This document shows positions 16,124 through 25,157 of a stretch of 64,000 nucleotides of DNA, in pieces. The stretch spans positions 46,803 through 110,802 of the forward strand of contig NZ_RZNC01000007.1 in the NCBI RefSeq assembly GCF_004078655.1, in the 5' to 3' direction. The stretch's first letter is position 1, and each line of letters opens with the position of its first letter. Source of the DNA: Labedella populi. Its GTDB lineage: Bacteria > Actinomycetota > Actinomycetes > Actinomycetales > Microbacteriaceae. The position numbers and the translations under genes were made by a program. The notes below the pieces were generated by a model. That model was not told where the DNA came from and did no database searches. It saw only the letters and a program-made list of their open reading frames with translations.

Positions 16124-16870
16124 ATGAGCACCATCGACACCACGGCGGAGATCTCCCCCTCGGCGACGCCCGATGAGCCGATCAGGAACGTCGTGCTCGT
16201 GCACGGCGCGTTCGCCGACGGCTCGGGCTGGCGGCCCGTGTACGAGAACCTGACCGCGCGCGGCTACACCGTCTCGATCGTGCAGATCCCGCTCACCTCG
16301 TTCGAGGACGACGTGGCCGCGACCACGCGCATCCTCGACCGCCAGTCGGGTCCCTCCATCCTCGTCGGCCACTCGTGGGGCGGCACGGTCATCACCGAGG
16401 CCGGTGTCCACCCCAACGTCGCGGGCCTCGTCTACGTCTCCGCGCTCGCACCCGACGCCGGCGAGACCACGGCTCAGCAGTACGAGGGATTCGCCCCCAC
16501 TCCGGACTTCGTGATCGATGTGGGCGACGACGGGTTCGGAATCCTCAACCACGACGCGTTCAAGGCCGGATTCGCGCACGACACGACCGACGCCGACGCC
16601 GCCTTCCTGCGCGACTCGCAGGTACCCATCAACATGTCGGCCTTCGGCGCGGCCGTTCAGAACGCGGCATGGCGCACGAAGCCGAGTTGGGCCGTCATCG
16701 CCCGGGAGGACAAGGCGTTCGACCAGGCGATGCTGCAGCACATGGCGTCGCGGATCGGCGCCGAGATCACCACGGTCTCGGCGAGCCACGCACTCTTCCT
16801 GACCCAGCCGGCGGTCGTGTCCGACACGATCGACGCCGCGGCACGCGGAGCCCTGGTCAGGGCCCGCTGA
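16124..16870 (+). CDS. alpha/beta hydrolase
   Basis: A 248-residue alpha/beta-hydrolase of the small cytoplasmic esterase-like group. The oxyanion region is VVLVHGAFADGSGW (about residues 24-37), the nucleophile elbow GHSWGG holds the catalytic serine (near residue 84), and the C-terminal catalytic histidine is in ASHALFLTQP. Substrate unknown; related proteins hydrolyse esters or are salicylate-esterase/EstC-like. The ribosome site GAAAGGGA precedes ATG 16124. It runs into the antisense remains of a histidine kinase gene (overlap at 16857-16870). Confidence 0.85.
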   Translation: MSTIDTTAEISPSATPDEPIRNVVLVHGAFADGSGWRPVYENLTARGYTVSIVQIPLTSFEDDVAATTRILDRQSGPSILVGHSWGGTVITEAGVHPNVAGLVYVSALAPDAGETTAQQYEGFAPTPDFVIDVGDDGFGILNHDAFKAGFAHDTTDADAAFLRDSQVPINMSAFGAAVQNAAWRTKPSWAVIAREDKAFDQAMLQHMASRIGAEITTVSASHALFLTQPAVVSDTIDAAARGALVRAR

Positions 16871-17396
16871 TCCGCTCCGGGGGAGAGGTGACCGGCGAAG
16901 CGGCGGGGTCAGCGGCGGTATCGGCGATGACGAACCAGACGCTGGCCCCGCCGAGCGACGAGTCCTCGATGCCGCTGCGGCTACCGTGCGCCTCGACGAT
17001 GCGCCGGCAGGTGGAGAGATCGATCCCCGTCCCCACGACCTCTTCGGCGCCGCCGCGCTCCATCAGACCGAACACCCGTTATGCAGGTCCTCCACCACCG
17101 TGGCGACGAGGCCGTCGAGGTCGATCTCGACTCGCCGGGGATGTGCGCCGCCGATGCGGGCGAAGCGCAGCAGGTCGGTGATCATCGCGGCCACGCGGTC
17201 GGCGGCCGACTCGGCTCGAGCGAGGGCGGCGGCGCCTTGCGGTGCGTTCCAGCTCCGGACTGTCGCTCACGATCTCGATGAAGCCGGACATGGTCATGAG
17301 CGGGTTCCGGAGGTCGTGGCTGACCTGCCCGGCGAAGTGGGCGAGCTGCTCGAATGCTCTCCCGTCGCCGTCAGCGTCGCCGTCGCCGTCTGACAC
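16857..17396 (-). pseudogene. sensor histidine kinase remnant
   Basis: Three pieces of one histidine kinase are visible in order on the complement but in shifting frames. First is the H-box FAGQVSHDLRNPLMTMSGF (about 17330-17270). Next, in another frame, is a second dimerisation helix, ADRVAAMITDLLRFARIGG. Last, after a break near 17078, is the end of the ATPase domain EEVVGTGIDLSTCRRIVEAHG (17045-16980). The N-box and first glycine box between them are deleted, and the sensor part is gone. At least two frame changes and one deletion make it non-functional. No response regulator is next to it. Confidence 0.8.
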
Positions 17397-17405
17397 GGGG
17401 CGAGG

Positions 17406-18182
17406 TCACACGAGGACGAGGCGTCCCGTGGTCTCGCGCAGGGCCCCGATCTCGCGCTCGTCGGCCCGCGAACTCGTGACCACGACATGCACGTCGCTCA
17501 CATCGCCGTACCGCCACAGAGCGACGGTCCCGACCTTGCTGCGGTCCGCGAGAAGCACACGTCGGCGGGCGCTCGCGAGGGTCGCACGTTTGAAATCGGC
17601 CTCCGCCTGGTCGGGAGTCGTGAGTCCGAACTCGGCCGAGAGCCCGTTCGTGCCGAGGAAGGCGACGTCGATATTCACCCCGTGGAGGGTGCGGATCGCG
17701 ACCGTGTCGACCTCGCCGAGCGTCACGGGGCGGACGCGACCGCCGAGGGTATGCACGGTGTACTCCGGCACGGTCGCGAGGTAGGTCGCGATCGGGAGCG
17801 AATTCGTGAAGACGGAAAGCGAGCGGCCGCGGGGCAGTTGTTCGGCGAGGAACATCGACGTGGAGCCCGATTCGAGGAATACCGCCCCCGCCTCGGGGAG
17901 TTCGGCGAGCGCCGCACCGGCGATGGCGCGTTTCTCGTCGGCGAACTCCACGCGGCTGGCGATCTGCGGTTCGAAGAGTGTGCGTTCGACCGGCACGGCG
18001 CCACCATGCACGCGCTTAAGAATGCCGGAAGCCTGGAGTGCATTGAGATCGACTCGCACCGTTTCGGGCGTGACGCCGAACTCCTGCGCGAGCGCAGCCA
18101 CTTCCACGCGGCCGGCGCGACGCGCGCTCTGGACGATCGCGTATCGGCGTTCCTCCGCATACAGCCGATCGCCGTCGCTCAT
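17406..18182 (-). CDS. DeoR/GlpR family transcriptional repressor
   Basis: A 258-residue regulator. The N-terminal helix-turn-helix reads EERRYAIVQSARRAGRVEVAALAQEFGVTPETVRVDLNAL, typical of DeoR proteins. The C-terminal sugar-phosphate sensor contains VFLESGSTSMFLA and later GTNGLSAEFGLTTPDQAEADFKR. The start has AGGAGGAGA upstream. It is divergent from the FAD oxidase/ABC/kinase operon, and DeoR proteins answer to phosphorylated sugars, so I infer it represses that operon until a sugar phosphate made by the kinases accumulates. An 11-bp direct repeat in the shared promoter region is a candidate binding site. Confidence 0.88.
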   Translation of the reverse strand: MSDGDRLYAEERRYAIVQSARRAGRVEVAALAQEFGVTPETVRVDLNALQASGILKRVHGGAVPVERTLFEPQIASRVEFADEKRAIAGAALAELPEAGAVFLESGSTSMFLAEQLPRGRSLSVFTNSLPIATYLATVPEYTVHTLGGRVRPVTLGEVDTVAIRTLHGVNIDVAFLGTNGLSAEFGLTTPDQAEADFKRATLASARRRVLLADRSKVGTVALWRYGDVSDVHVVVTSSRADEREIGALRETTGRLVLV

Positions 18183-18263
18183 GCCTGTCTCCTCCTGGAG
18201 GTCGCGTTCCGTCAGTCTCGGAGCAACAGTAGCGGTGGCCTCGTGAGCCTCCGTTACGTCCGC

Positions 18264-18296
18264 GTTTCGTTCTGATCTTAGCTTTGTTTCATTCTG
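18264..18296. promoter_or_regulatory. direct repeat, candidate DeoR operator
   Basis: GTTTCGTTCTG (18264-18274) and GTTTCATTCTG (18286-18296) agree at 10 of 11 bases and are spaced 22 bp, two helical turns. They lie between the DeoR gene and the catabolic operon in an unusually T-rich stretch. Repeated TTTC-type sites are common for DeoR-family repressors. Confidence 0.5.
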
Positions 18297-18364
18297 TATT
18301 TCTTCTTGACCATCTGTGTTTGCCTGTGGTTGTGTGTCATCCAACACAGCAAGGGAGCACAGAC

Positions 18365-19537
18365 GTGATCGAGAAGACCGTTGATGTCGCGGTGGTCGGA
18401 GTAGGGGCGGCGGGCAGCCACGCGTTGCTCAGCGCTGCGAGACGGGGAGCGTCCGTGCTCGGCATCGAGCAGTTCCCGATCGGGCACGATCGAGGCTCGT
18501 CGCACGGCCGCTCGCGTCTGTTCCGCGGCGGCGCGTCGGAAGGACCGCTGTACGTCGACCTCGCCCGTCGCTCCCGGGAGATCTGGGCGGGACTCGAGCA
18601 GGAGACGGGCCGCGAGATCCTGAGCCTCGTGTCCGGCGTCACCATCGGTCCGGCCGACGGAGACCTCATCCGCGACACCCGGTCGGCGCTCGAGGCTCGG
18701 GACATGCCCTTCGAGGTCCTCGACCCCGAGCAGCTCCGCCACCGGTTCCCGCAGCACCGTGTGCTCGACGGGGATCGCGGGCTCCTCGATCCGGCAACGG
18801 GCGTCGTGCGCCCCGAACTCGCGATCACGACGGCGGTCGAGCTCGCCCGTGCCGCCGGGGCGACCGTCTGGGACGGCACGCGCGTGCTGAGCATCGACGA
18901 CACCGTGGACGGCGTCACGATCGAGACCGACCGGGGCACGGTGGTCGCGAAGAAGCTGATCCTCTCGGCCGGAGCGTGGGCGGCTCGCCTCCTGCCCGAC
19001 CTCCCCACGCCGTTCGTGGTTCGCCGGGCCATCCTCACCTGGTTCACTCCCCGGGACGGCAGCGCCGATGACTTCACGCCCGAGCGCTTCCCCGTCTTCA
19101 CACGTGACGACGGGGATCTCCGCGGCTGGGGCGCGCCGATGATCGACGAGTTCGGCGTCAAGGTCGGGCTGCACGATCAGGACGGTCCCGTGGTCGGCGA
19201 CCCGTCGCGGAACCCGGCCGAGGTCACTGCGGCCGAGACCGCGCGCGTCGAGGAGTTCGTCTCCCGGCAGTTCGACGGACTCGTGCCCACGGCGGTGCAC
19301 GCGAAGGGGTGCATGATCACGCTCACTCCGGACGAGAACTTCTCCGTCGGCACGCTGCGCGAACACCCCGACGTCGTCCTCCTCGCCGCGTGCTCCGGTC
19401 ACGGCTTCAAGCACTCGCCGGCCATCGGCGAGATCGGAGCGGATCTCGCCATCCTCGGCCGGACCACTACCGACATCTCTCCACTCGACCCGCACCGCTT
19501 CACCCGTCAACACACAACCACCAGGAGCGCCACATGA
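18365..19537 (+). CDS. FAD-dependent amine oxidase, sarcosine oxidase/amadoriase type
   Basis: A 390-residue flavoprotein of the monomeric sarcosine oxidase (MSOX/SolA) family. The dinucleotide-binding GVGAAG is at residues 12-17 and the flavin-contact motif SSHGRSRLFR at 45-54. CMITLTPDENF places Cys316 where MSOX carries its covalent FAD cysteine, and SGHGFKHSPAIGE follows. This family oxidises secondary amines (N-methyl amino acids, or fructosyl amino acids in amadoriases) giving H2O2. Start GTG 18365 follows AAGGGAG. Its TGA overlaps the ATG of the ABC binding protein. The context of sugar kinases and an aldolase favours a sugar-amine substrate, which is my inference. Confidence 0.82.
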   Translation: MIEKTVDVAVVGVGAAGSHALLSAARRGASVLGIEQFPIGHDRGSSHGRSRLFRGGASEGPLYVDLARRSREIWAGLEQETGREILSLVSGVTIGPADGDLIRDTRSALEARDMPFEVLDPEQLRHRFPQHRVLDGDRGLLDPATGVVRPELAITTAVELARAAGATVWDGTRVLSIDDTVDGVTIETDRGTVVAKKLILSAGAWAARLLPDLPTPFVVRRAILTWFTPRDGSADDFTPERFPVFTRDDGDLRGWGAPMIDEFGVKVGLHDQDGPVVGDPSRNPAEVTAAETARVEEFVSRQFDGLVPTAVHAKGCMITLTPDENFSVGTLREHPDVVLLAACSGHGFKHSPAIGEIGADLAILGRTTTDISPLDPHRFTRQHTTTRSAT

Positions 19538-20400
19538 GAAACAGAACGACCAGCACCATCGTCCTCGCCGTCGCGGCGCTCGCCCTCGCCGGCTGCGCCG
19601 GCACGAGCGCGAGCACGAGCACGGGATCGGAGGAGACAGCCGATTTCGAGACCGTCACGCCGGGCACCCTGCAGCTTCTCGTCAACAGCGATGCGGCCCC
19701 CTTCGCATCCGTCAACGACGACGACGAGTTCGAGGGCTTCGACGTGCAGATGCTGACCGAGGTCACCGACCGTCTCGGTCTCACCCTCGAGATCAAGACG
19801 CAGGAGTTCGACACGATCCTTCCGAGTGTGGCCGTCGGGCAGGCCGACGCTGCGGCGTCCTCCATCGCGGACACCGACGAGCGTCGTGAAACCGTCTCCT
19901 TCTCGCTCCCCACGTACACGGGTGTCATGTCGATCACGGTCCCCACCGAGTCGGCCATCGAGGAGGCCGACGACCTCGCGGGCAAGCGGGTCGGCGTCAA
20001 GTCCGCGAGCCGGAACGCGGAGTACGCAGAGCAGTACTTCACCGACTCGGAGATCGTCTACTTCCCGGCCGAGGCACCGCTCTTCAACGCCCTGGAGGGC
20101 GGCACGATCGACGCTGCCTTCTTCGACGGCCAGGCCGCCGACAAGTACGTGCAGCAGTACGACGTGCGCGTCGCGTTCAGCGCCGTGAACGACGACAACC
20201 GGGGGGCCGCTATCGTCCTGCGCCAGGACGCGGACAACCTCCGCGAGGCGATCAATCAGACCCTGCGCGAGATGCTCGAGGACGGCACGTACGAGGAGAT
20301 CTTCACGACGTGGGTGACCACGGAGGACGTCCAGCCGCAACTCGACTTCCTGTCCGGCTACTACGCGGAGCACCCGGACAACTCCTACCCCAACGAGTGA
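19534..20400 (+). CDS. amino-acid-type ABC transporter substrate-binding lipoprotein
   Basis: A 288-residue solute-binding protein of the polar amino acid family (SBP type 3). The signal peptide has a lipobox ending ALAGC (Cys near residue 22), so it is anchored outside the membrane. The body shows FEGFDVQMLTEV and later DLAGKRVGVKSAS and EGGTIDAAFFDG, all typical. It overlaps the oxidase gene by 4 bp (ATGA) and is followed by a hairpin and then the permease. Ligand unknown; the operon suggests an amino acid or amino-acid conjugate. Confidence 0.88.
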   Translation: MRNRTTSTIVLAVAALALAGCAGTSASTSTGSEETADFETVTPGTLQLLVNSDAAPFASVNDDDEFEGFDVQMLTEVTDRLGLTLEIKTQEFDTILPSVAVGQADAAASSIADTDERRETVSFSLPTYTGVMSITVPTESAIEEADDLAGKRVGVKSASRNAEYAEQYFTDSEIVYFPAEAPLFNALEGGTIDAAFFDGQAADKYVQQYDVRVAFSAVNDDNRGAAIVLRQDADNLREAINQTLREMLEDGTYEEIFTTWVTTEDVQPQLDFLSGYYAEHPDNSYPNE

Positions 20401-20406
20401 CGTTCC

Positions 20407-20432
20407 GGTGGCGGGCCCCACGGCCCGCCACC
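20407..20432 (+). terminator. hairpin between binding-protein and permease genes
   Basis: GGTGGCGGGCC pairs perfectly with GGCCCGCCACC around CCAC. There is no T run. In ABC operons such intercistronic stems usually protect the upstream mRNA or cause partial termination, giving excess binding protein over permease. Confidence 0.6.
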
Positions 20433-20454
20433 GTCGTCGATTGGAACTGCCACC

Positions 20455-21207
20455 ATGAACGACTTCATCGACATGTTCTTCAACCCTGAGCTGATCCTCA
20501 AGGTGCTGCCAGATCTCGTGGCCGTCGGACTCGTCAACACGCTCATCCTCGCGATCTCCGCGACCCTCATCGCGCTCCTCATCGGGATGCTCATCGCGAT
20601 GGCGCTCATCTCGCGGCATCGCTGGCTCAGCTGGCCCGCTCGGGTCTACGTCGACCTGCTGCGCGGTCTGCCGGTCATCCTGACGATCTTCCTCATCGGG
20701 CAGGGCCTGCCCTACATGGGGGTGCAGCCGTTCGGGCCGAGCGCCTACCCCTACGGGATCGTCTCGCTCGGCCTGATCGGCTCCGCCTACATGGCGGAGA
20801 TCTTCCGCTCGGGCATCCAGAGCATCCACCACGGCCAGCTCGAGGCGGCACGGGCGCTCGGCATGAGCTACGGCACGGCGATGGCACGGATCGTGGTGCC
20901 GCAAGGCGTCCGCAACGTGTTCCCCGCCCTCACCAACCAGTTCATCGGCATCGTGAAGGACACGAGCCTCGTCTACGTCCTCGGACTCGCCGTCGGCGAG
21001 CGCGAGCTCTACCGCATCGGCCAGGACATGTCGCAGCGCGTCGGCAACCTCTCGCCGCTCGTCGCGGCCGGGCTCGTGTACCTCCTGATCACGGTCCCCC
21101 TGACCTACTACGTCAACTGGCTCGACAAGCGGCTGCGGACCGGGAAGGTCCCCGTGATCATCGAGGACGCCGTCGACACCACCGAGAGTGAAGGAGCACA
21201 CGCATGA
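20455..21207 (+). CDS. amino acid ABC transporter permease
   Basis: A 250-residue HisM/GlnP-type permease with about five membrane helices. The EAA loop that contacts the ATPase reads [25 protein letters not shown] (about residues 128-152). One permease gene implies a homodimeric channel. It follows the binding protein and overlaps the ATPase gene by 4 bp at 21204-21207. Confidence 0.9.
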   Translation: MNDFIDMFFNPELILKVLPDLVAVGLVNTLILAISATLIALLIGMLIAMALISRHRWLSWPARVYVDLLRGLPVILTIFLIGQGLPYMGVQPFGPSAYPYGIVSLGLIGSAYMAEIFRSGIQSIHHGQLEAARALGMSYGTAMARIVVPQGVRNVFPALTNQFIGIVKDTSLVYVLGLAVGERELYRIGQDMSQRVGNLSPLVAAGLVYLLITVPLTYYVNWLDKRLRTGKVPVIIEDAVDTTESEGAHA

Positions 21208-21938
21208 CCACGTTCGGCGTTACCGTGAACGGTCTGCACAAGAAGTTCGGGGAGAACGAGGTCCTGAAGGGGATCGACCTCGACGTCCGCCCCGGCGAGG
21301 TGGTGTGCATCATCGGACCGTCCGGCTCCGGGAAGTCCACCCTCCTGCGCAGCATGAACCTCCTCGAGGTGCCGAGCTCGGGGTCCATCCGCGTCGGTGA
21401 CGACGAGATCACGGACATCCGCACCGACATCAACGCCGTCCGGAGCCACATCGGCATGGTGTTCCAGAGCTTCAACCTCTTCCCGCACATGACGGTGGAA
21501 CGGAACATCACCGTGGCCCTCGAGCGGGTGAAGAGCGTCGGGAAGGAGGAGGCGAAGCGCATCGCCCTCGACCGGCTGCGCGAAGTGGGGCTCGAGGCGA
21601 AGGCCTCGTCCCGCCCCTTCAACCTCTCCGGCGGCCAGCAGCAGCGCGTCGCGATCGCACGCGCCCTCGCCATGCAACCCGGCATCATGCTGTTCGACGA
21701 AGTGACGTCTGCGCTCGATCCCGAACTGGTCAAGGGCGTCCTGAACATCATGATGAAACTCGCGAGCGAGGGTATGACGATGGTCGTGGTGACCCACGAG
21801 ATGGGCTTCGCCCGTCAGGTCGCGGACCGGGTCGTCTTCATGGATGCCGGCCGCATCGTCGAGCAGGGCCCCCCGGAGCAGATCTTCGGCGATCCGCAGT
21901 CCCCTCGATTGCGATCGTTCTTGTCCGAGGTGCTGTGA
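21204..21938 (+). CDS. amino acid ABC transporter ATP-binding protein
   Basis: A 244-residue GlnQ/HisP-type ATPase. Walker [10 protein letters not shown] (near residue 38), Q-loop [11 protein letters not shown], signature LSGGQQQR, Walker [15 protein letters not shown] and the H-loop [10 protein letters not shown] are all intact. It drives the transporter made with the two preceding genes. Overlaps at both ends (ATGA and GTGA) put it firmly in the operon. Confidence 0.93.
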   Translation: MTTFGVTVNGLHKKFGENEVLKGIDLDVRPGEVVCIIGPSGSGKSTLLRSMNLLEVPSSGSIRVGDDEITDIRTDINAVRSHIGMVFQSFNLFPHMTVERNITVALERVKSVGKEEAKRIALDRLREVGLEAKASSRPFNLSGGQQQRVAIARALAMQPGIMLFDEVTSALDPELVKGVLNIMMKLASEGMTMVVVTHEMGFARQVADRVVFMDAGRIVEQGPPEQIFGDPQSPRLRSFLSEVL

Positions 21939-22975
21939 GGATGCCCGACTCGACCGAGCCGATCGACCCGCGCGACTGGCCGACCACGACCACCCACCGC
22001 ATCCGTATCGTCGGCCCCAACCCTGCGATGGACCGGATCCAGACGGTCGGAGACCTCGTCCCGGGGCACGTGCACCGCGTTCGCTCCGTCGTCGCGAAGG
22101 CGGGCGGCAAGTCGTTCATCGTCGCCCGCACCGTCCGCTCGCTCGGCGTGAACGTGAGCCTCTACGGCTTCCTGGGCGGTCCCGTCGCCGAGTTGGCGGC
22201 GCGCGAGTGCCGCACCCTCGGTATCGACGACCGGCACACGCCGATCCGAGGGGAGACGCGGATCACCCCCGTGATCGTCGAGGAGTCGACGGGCCGGTCC
22301 ACGGTGTTCAACGAACCGGGTCCGGAGGTCTCCGCGACCGAGGTCGCCGAACTCACGCGGCGCCTCTCAACCGATCTCGAGGCCGGCGACCTCGTCGTCT
22401 GCACCGGAAGTCTCCCGCCGGGTCTCGACACCGGGTTCTACGCAGACGTCGTCCGGACCGGGCGCTCCCGCGGAGCGCTCGTCGCGGTCGACGCGAGCCG
22501 TGACGTGCTGCGGATGGCCCTCGAGGCGGCCCCGTGGATCGTGAAGTGCAACCGGACGGAGTTCGAAGCCGTTGCGGGGGTCGCCGCGTCCGGAACCGAG
22601 GCCACGTCCCTCTCGGGACTGACGGCGGCGATGCGGCGTCAAGTGGCACGCGGCACGTCCGTCGTCATCGTGACGATGGGCGCCTCGGCCTTCCTGGTGG
22701 CGACCGCGGACGGCGTGTGGACGGTGCACGTCCCGCGGATCGACGCCGTCAACGCGACGGGATCCGGGGACACCTTCCTCGCGTGCTTCGTCGCAACCGT
22801 CGCCGACGGCGGGTCACTCGCCGACGCCCTCCGTCGAGCGACGGCCGGTGGAGTCGCGAACGCCGCCCAGCTGCAGGCGGGCCTCGACGACACGAGCGCG
22901 CTCGCCGGCTATGCGCGCGACGTCACCTTCTCCCCCTCCGACGCCCGCGAGCCCGAGGAGAGGGGCGCCCGGTGA
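21935..22975 (+). CDS. PfkB family hexose kinase (1-phosphofructokinase-like)
   Basis: A 346-residue ribokinase-fold kinase. NPAMDRI, GSLPPG and NATGSGDTF (with the catalytic aspartate) place it in the 1-phosphofructokinase/tagatose-6-phosphate kinase/LacC group. The usual substrate loop GGKGxNVA reads GGKSFIVA, so the sugar may differ from fructose 1-phosphate. GTG 21935 overlaps the ATPase stop (GTGA); ATG 21941 is an alternative. I infer it makes a ketose 1,6-bisphosphate for the aldolase two genes on. The fructoselysine kinase FrlD belongs to the same superfamily. Confidence 0.8.
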   Translation: MRMPDSTEPIDPRDWPTTTTHRIRIVGPNPAMDRIQTVGDLVPGHVHRVRSVVAKAGGKSFIVARTVRSLGVNVSLYGFLGGPVAELAARECRTLGIDDRHTPIRGETRITPVIVEESTGRSTVFNEPGPEVSATEVAELTRRLSTDLEAGDLVVCTGSLPPGLDTGFYADVVRTGRSRGALVAVDASRDVLRMALEAAPWIVKCNRTEFEAVAGVAASGTEATSLSGLTAAMRRQVARGTSVVIVTMGASAFLVATADGVWTVHVPRIDAVNATGSGDTFLACFVATVADGGSLADALRRATAGGVANAAQLQAGLDDTSALAGYARDVTFSPSDAREPEERGAR

Positions 22976-24273
22976 CCCGCTACCTCGGCATCGACGTCGG
23001 GACGACCCGGACCAAGGCGCTCGTCTACGACGCCGTGTCGCGCCGGGTCCTGCACGCCGCATCGACGGCGACCCCCGTCGAGCGTCGGGCCGACGGCGAT
23101 CGGCGGCGGCCCGACGACGTGCTCGACGTGACCGCATCCGTAACACGCGCCGTGCTCGACGTCGTCGGGGGCGAGGACCTCGGCGGCGTCTGCGTCGCGT
23201 CCGTCGGCGAGGAGGTCGTGCTCGTCGACGTGTCAGGAGCGGCCGTCGGCTCGGTGCCCACGTGGTACGCGGTCGATCCGGCCGTCACGCACGACTCCCC
23301 TCGCCACCCGGAGGCGTCGCGGTTCAAGCTCGCCTCCCTCGCCCTCCGCTCCCCCGAAGCCGTCGCGTCCGCGACCTCGTTCACGGATCTGTCCGGATAC
23401 GTCGCCGCACGGCTGGTCGGCGCGGTCGGGGCCGGCACCGCCGTGATGGATCGCTCGCATGCCTCACGCACGGACTTCTACAACGCCGCCGACCGCGAGT
23501 GGGACGAGGAGCGCTACGCCGGAATCCCCGGAATCGGAGCGCTCGGCCTCCCCGCGCTCGCCGACTCGGGCCGTGCCATCGGCGCGACCGCCGGCGACAT
23601 CGCGACCGCGCACGGGTTGCCGCTCGGCGTGCCCGTCGTCGCCGGAGGCCACGACCACTTCTGCGGCGCGTTCGGCGCGGGCGCACGGGAGACAGGCGAC
23701 GTGTTCATCTCGGTCGGAACGTCGGAGTCGCAACTCGTGCTCGTCGACGAGGTCCCGAACGGCACACTCGACGCGGCTCTCGACATCGGCACGTTTGTGG
23801 ACGGTCGCCACGCCTACGTGCACGTCGCCCAGTCCTCCGGGGCAGCGTTCGCCGAGGCGCTCGCTGCGAGCGGGACCGAGGAGGACCTCGACGCGCTCTA
23901 CGACGCGCTCTCCCGTCTCGACGGCCCCACGGACGGCGCCATCGTCCCCGGCGAGGCCGACCTCCGCCCGATCCTCGACATCCTGCAGTCCCAAGCGGCC
24001 GCCGCGGCCGACATCACTCGCCGTCTCATGCAGGCCTGCGACACGACCGCGCGTCGTGTCCTCGTCGGCGGAGCCCCCGTCGCGCAGCCGCTCTGGCGCC
24101 GCATCCGCGCTCGCACGAGCCCGTTGCCCCTCACCTTCCTCGTCGAGTCGGAGCTCTCCGCCCTCGGAGCCGCCCTCCTCGCGCAGTGCGCCGTCGAGGG
24201 TGCTGCTCCGGGACCCGACAGGACCACATACCCGGACGATACGTCCGGTCCGAGAGGAGACCCGATCGTATGA
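22972..24273 (+). CDS. FGGY family carbohydrate kinase
   Basis: A 433-residue kinase of the FGGY/actin-like fold. The N-terminal phosphate-binding loop is YLGIDVGTTRTKALVYD, and the substrate/catalytic aspartate region VVAGGHDHFCGAFGAG. The usual C-terminal adenosine motif appears as RRVLVGGAPVAQPLW. It is coupled to both neighbours by GTGA/ATGA overlaps. Having two sugar kinases in one operon suggests successive phosphorylations of one ketose, or two sugars. The exact substrate is not readable. Confidence 0.82.
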   Translation: MTRYLGIDVGTTRTKALVYDAVSRRVLHAASTATPVERRADGDRRRPDDVLDVTASVTRAVLDVVGGEDLGGVCVASVGEEVVLVDVSGAAVGSVPTWYAVDPAVTHDSPRHPEASRFKLASLALRSPEAVASATSFTDLSGYVAARLVGAVGAGTAVMDRSHASRTDFYNAADREWDEERYAGIPGIGALGLPALADSGRAIGATAGDIATAHGLPLGVPVVAGGHDHFCGAFGAGARETGDVFISVGTSESQLVLVDEVPNGTLDAALDIGTFVDGRHAYVHVAQSSGAAFAEALAASGTEEDLDALYDALSRLDGPTDGAIVPGEADLRPILDILQSQAAAAADITRRLMQACDTTARRVLVGGAPVAQPLWRRIRARTSPLPLTFLVESELSALGAALLAQCAVEGAAPGPDRTTYPDDTSGPRGDPIV

Positions 24274-25157
24274 CCGTAGCCACCACCGCCGATCTCGTCG
24301 CCGGAGCGCGAGCGACCGGGCGGGGGGTCGCCGCCCTCAATGTCATCCAACTCGAACACGCGCAAGCGATCGTGACGGCCGCGGAACGGTGCGCCGCACC
24401 CGTGATCCTGCAGGTGAGCGAGAACGCTGTCCGCTATCACGGCGGCGACGTCGCGCCGCTCGCCGCCGCGTGCCTCGCTCTCGCAGAGCGTTCCGAGGCC
24501 GAGGTCTCACTGCACCTCGATCACGCGACATCACTCGAACTCTGTCGCACGGCGGCAGCCGCAGGGTTCAGCTCCTTCATGATCGATGCGTCTGCGCTCG
24601 ATGACGACGAGAACACACGCGTCACGCGCGAAGCCGCCCTGTGGGGACACGAGAACGGGCTCTGGGTGGAAGCCGAACTCGGCGAGGTCGGCGGGAAGGG
24701 CGCCCATGTGGCCGACGCCCGCACGGACCCCGCTGACGCCGCCGACTTCGTCGCGGCGACGGGAGTCGACGGACTCGCGATCGCCATCGGCTCGTCCCAT
24801 GCGATGGTCACCCAGTCCGCGGCTCTCGACCTCGAGCTGCTCCGGCGCATCCGCTCGGCCGTGTCCGTCCCACTCGTCCTGCACGGCACCTCCGGGGTGC
24901 CGGACGCCCTCGTCGCCGAAGCCGTCGTCAGCGGGATCACGAAGGTGAACGTCTCGACCCAGCTCAACAGGGTCATGACCGATGCCATCCGCTCACTGCT
25001 CTCCGACGAGCCCGATGTCGTCGACCCCCGACGCTACCTCCGCGCCGCCCGCGCCGCCGTCGAGCAGCAGGCCGCCCACCTCATCTCGCTCATCTCCCGT
25101 CCGACGGCCGCCGTGGCCGCCGGCACCCCGTCCCGTTTGAAAGGAACCCCCTCATGA
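24270..25157 (+). CDS. class II ketose-bisphosphate aldolase
   Basis: A 295-residue zinc aldolase of the FbaA/GatY/KbaY type. SLHLDHATS contains the catalytic Asp and a zinc histidine; ELGEVGGKG, GSSHAMVTQ and VLHGTSGVPD supply the glutamate and other zinc histidines, and KVNVSTQ the phosphate loop. It cleaves fructose- or tagatose-1,6-bisphosphate-like sugars to trioses. It overlaps the FGGY kinase and aldo/keto reductase genes, which fits a short route from a ketose to glycolysis. Confidence 0.85.
   Translation: MTVATTADLVAGARATGRGVAALNVIQLEHAQAIVTAAERCAAPVILQVSENAVRYHGGDVAPLAAACLALAERSEAEVSLHLDHATSLELCRTAAAAGFSSFMIDASALDDDENTRVTREAALWGHENGLWVEAELGEVGGKGAHVADARTDPADAADFVAATGVDGLAIAIGSSHAMVTQSAALDLELLRRIRSAVSVPLVLHGTSGVPDALVAEAVVSGITKVNVSTQLNRVMTDAIRSLLSDEPDVVDPRRYLRAARAAVEQQAAHLISLISRPTAAVAAGTPSRLKGTPS

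Noticed and set aside
20407..20432. A full terminator inside the amino-acid ABC operon
   Set aside because: No T run follows, and the downstream genes have no separate promoter that I can see; an mRNA-stabilising stem is more likely.
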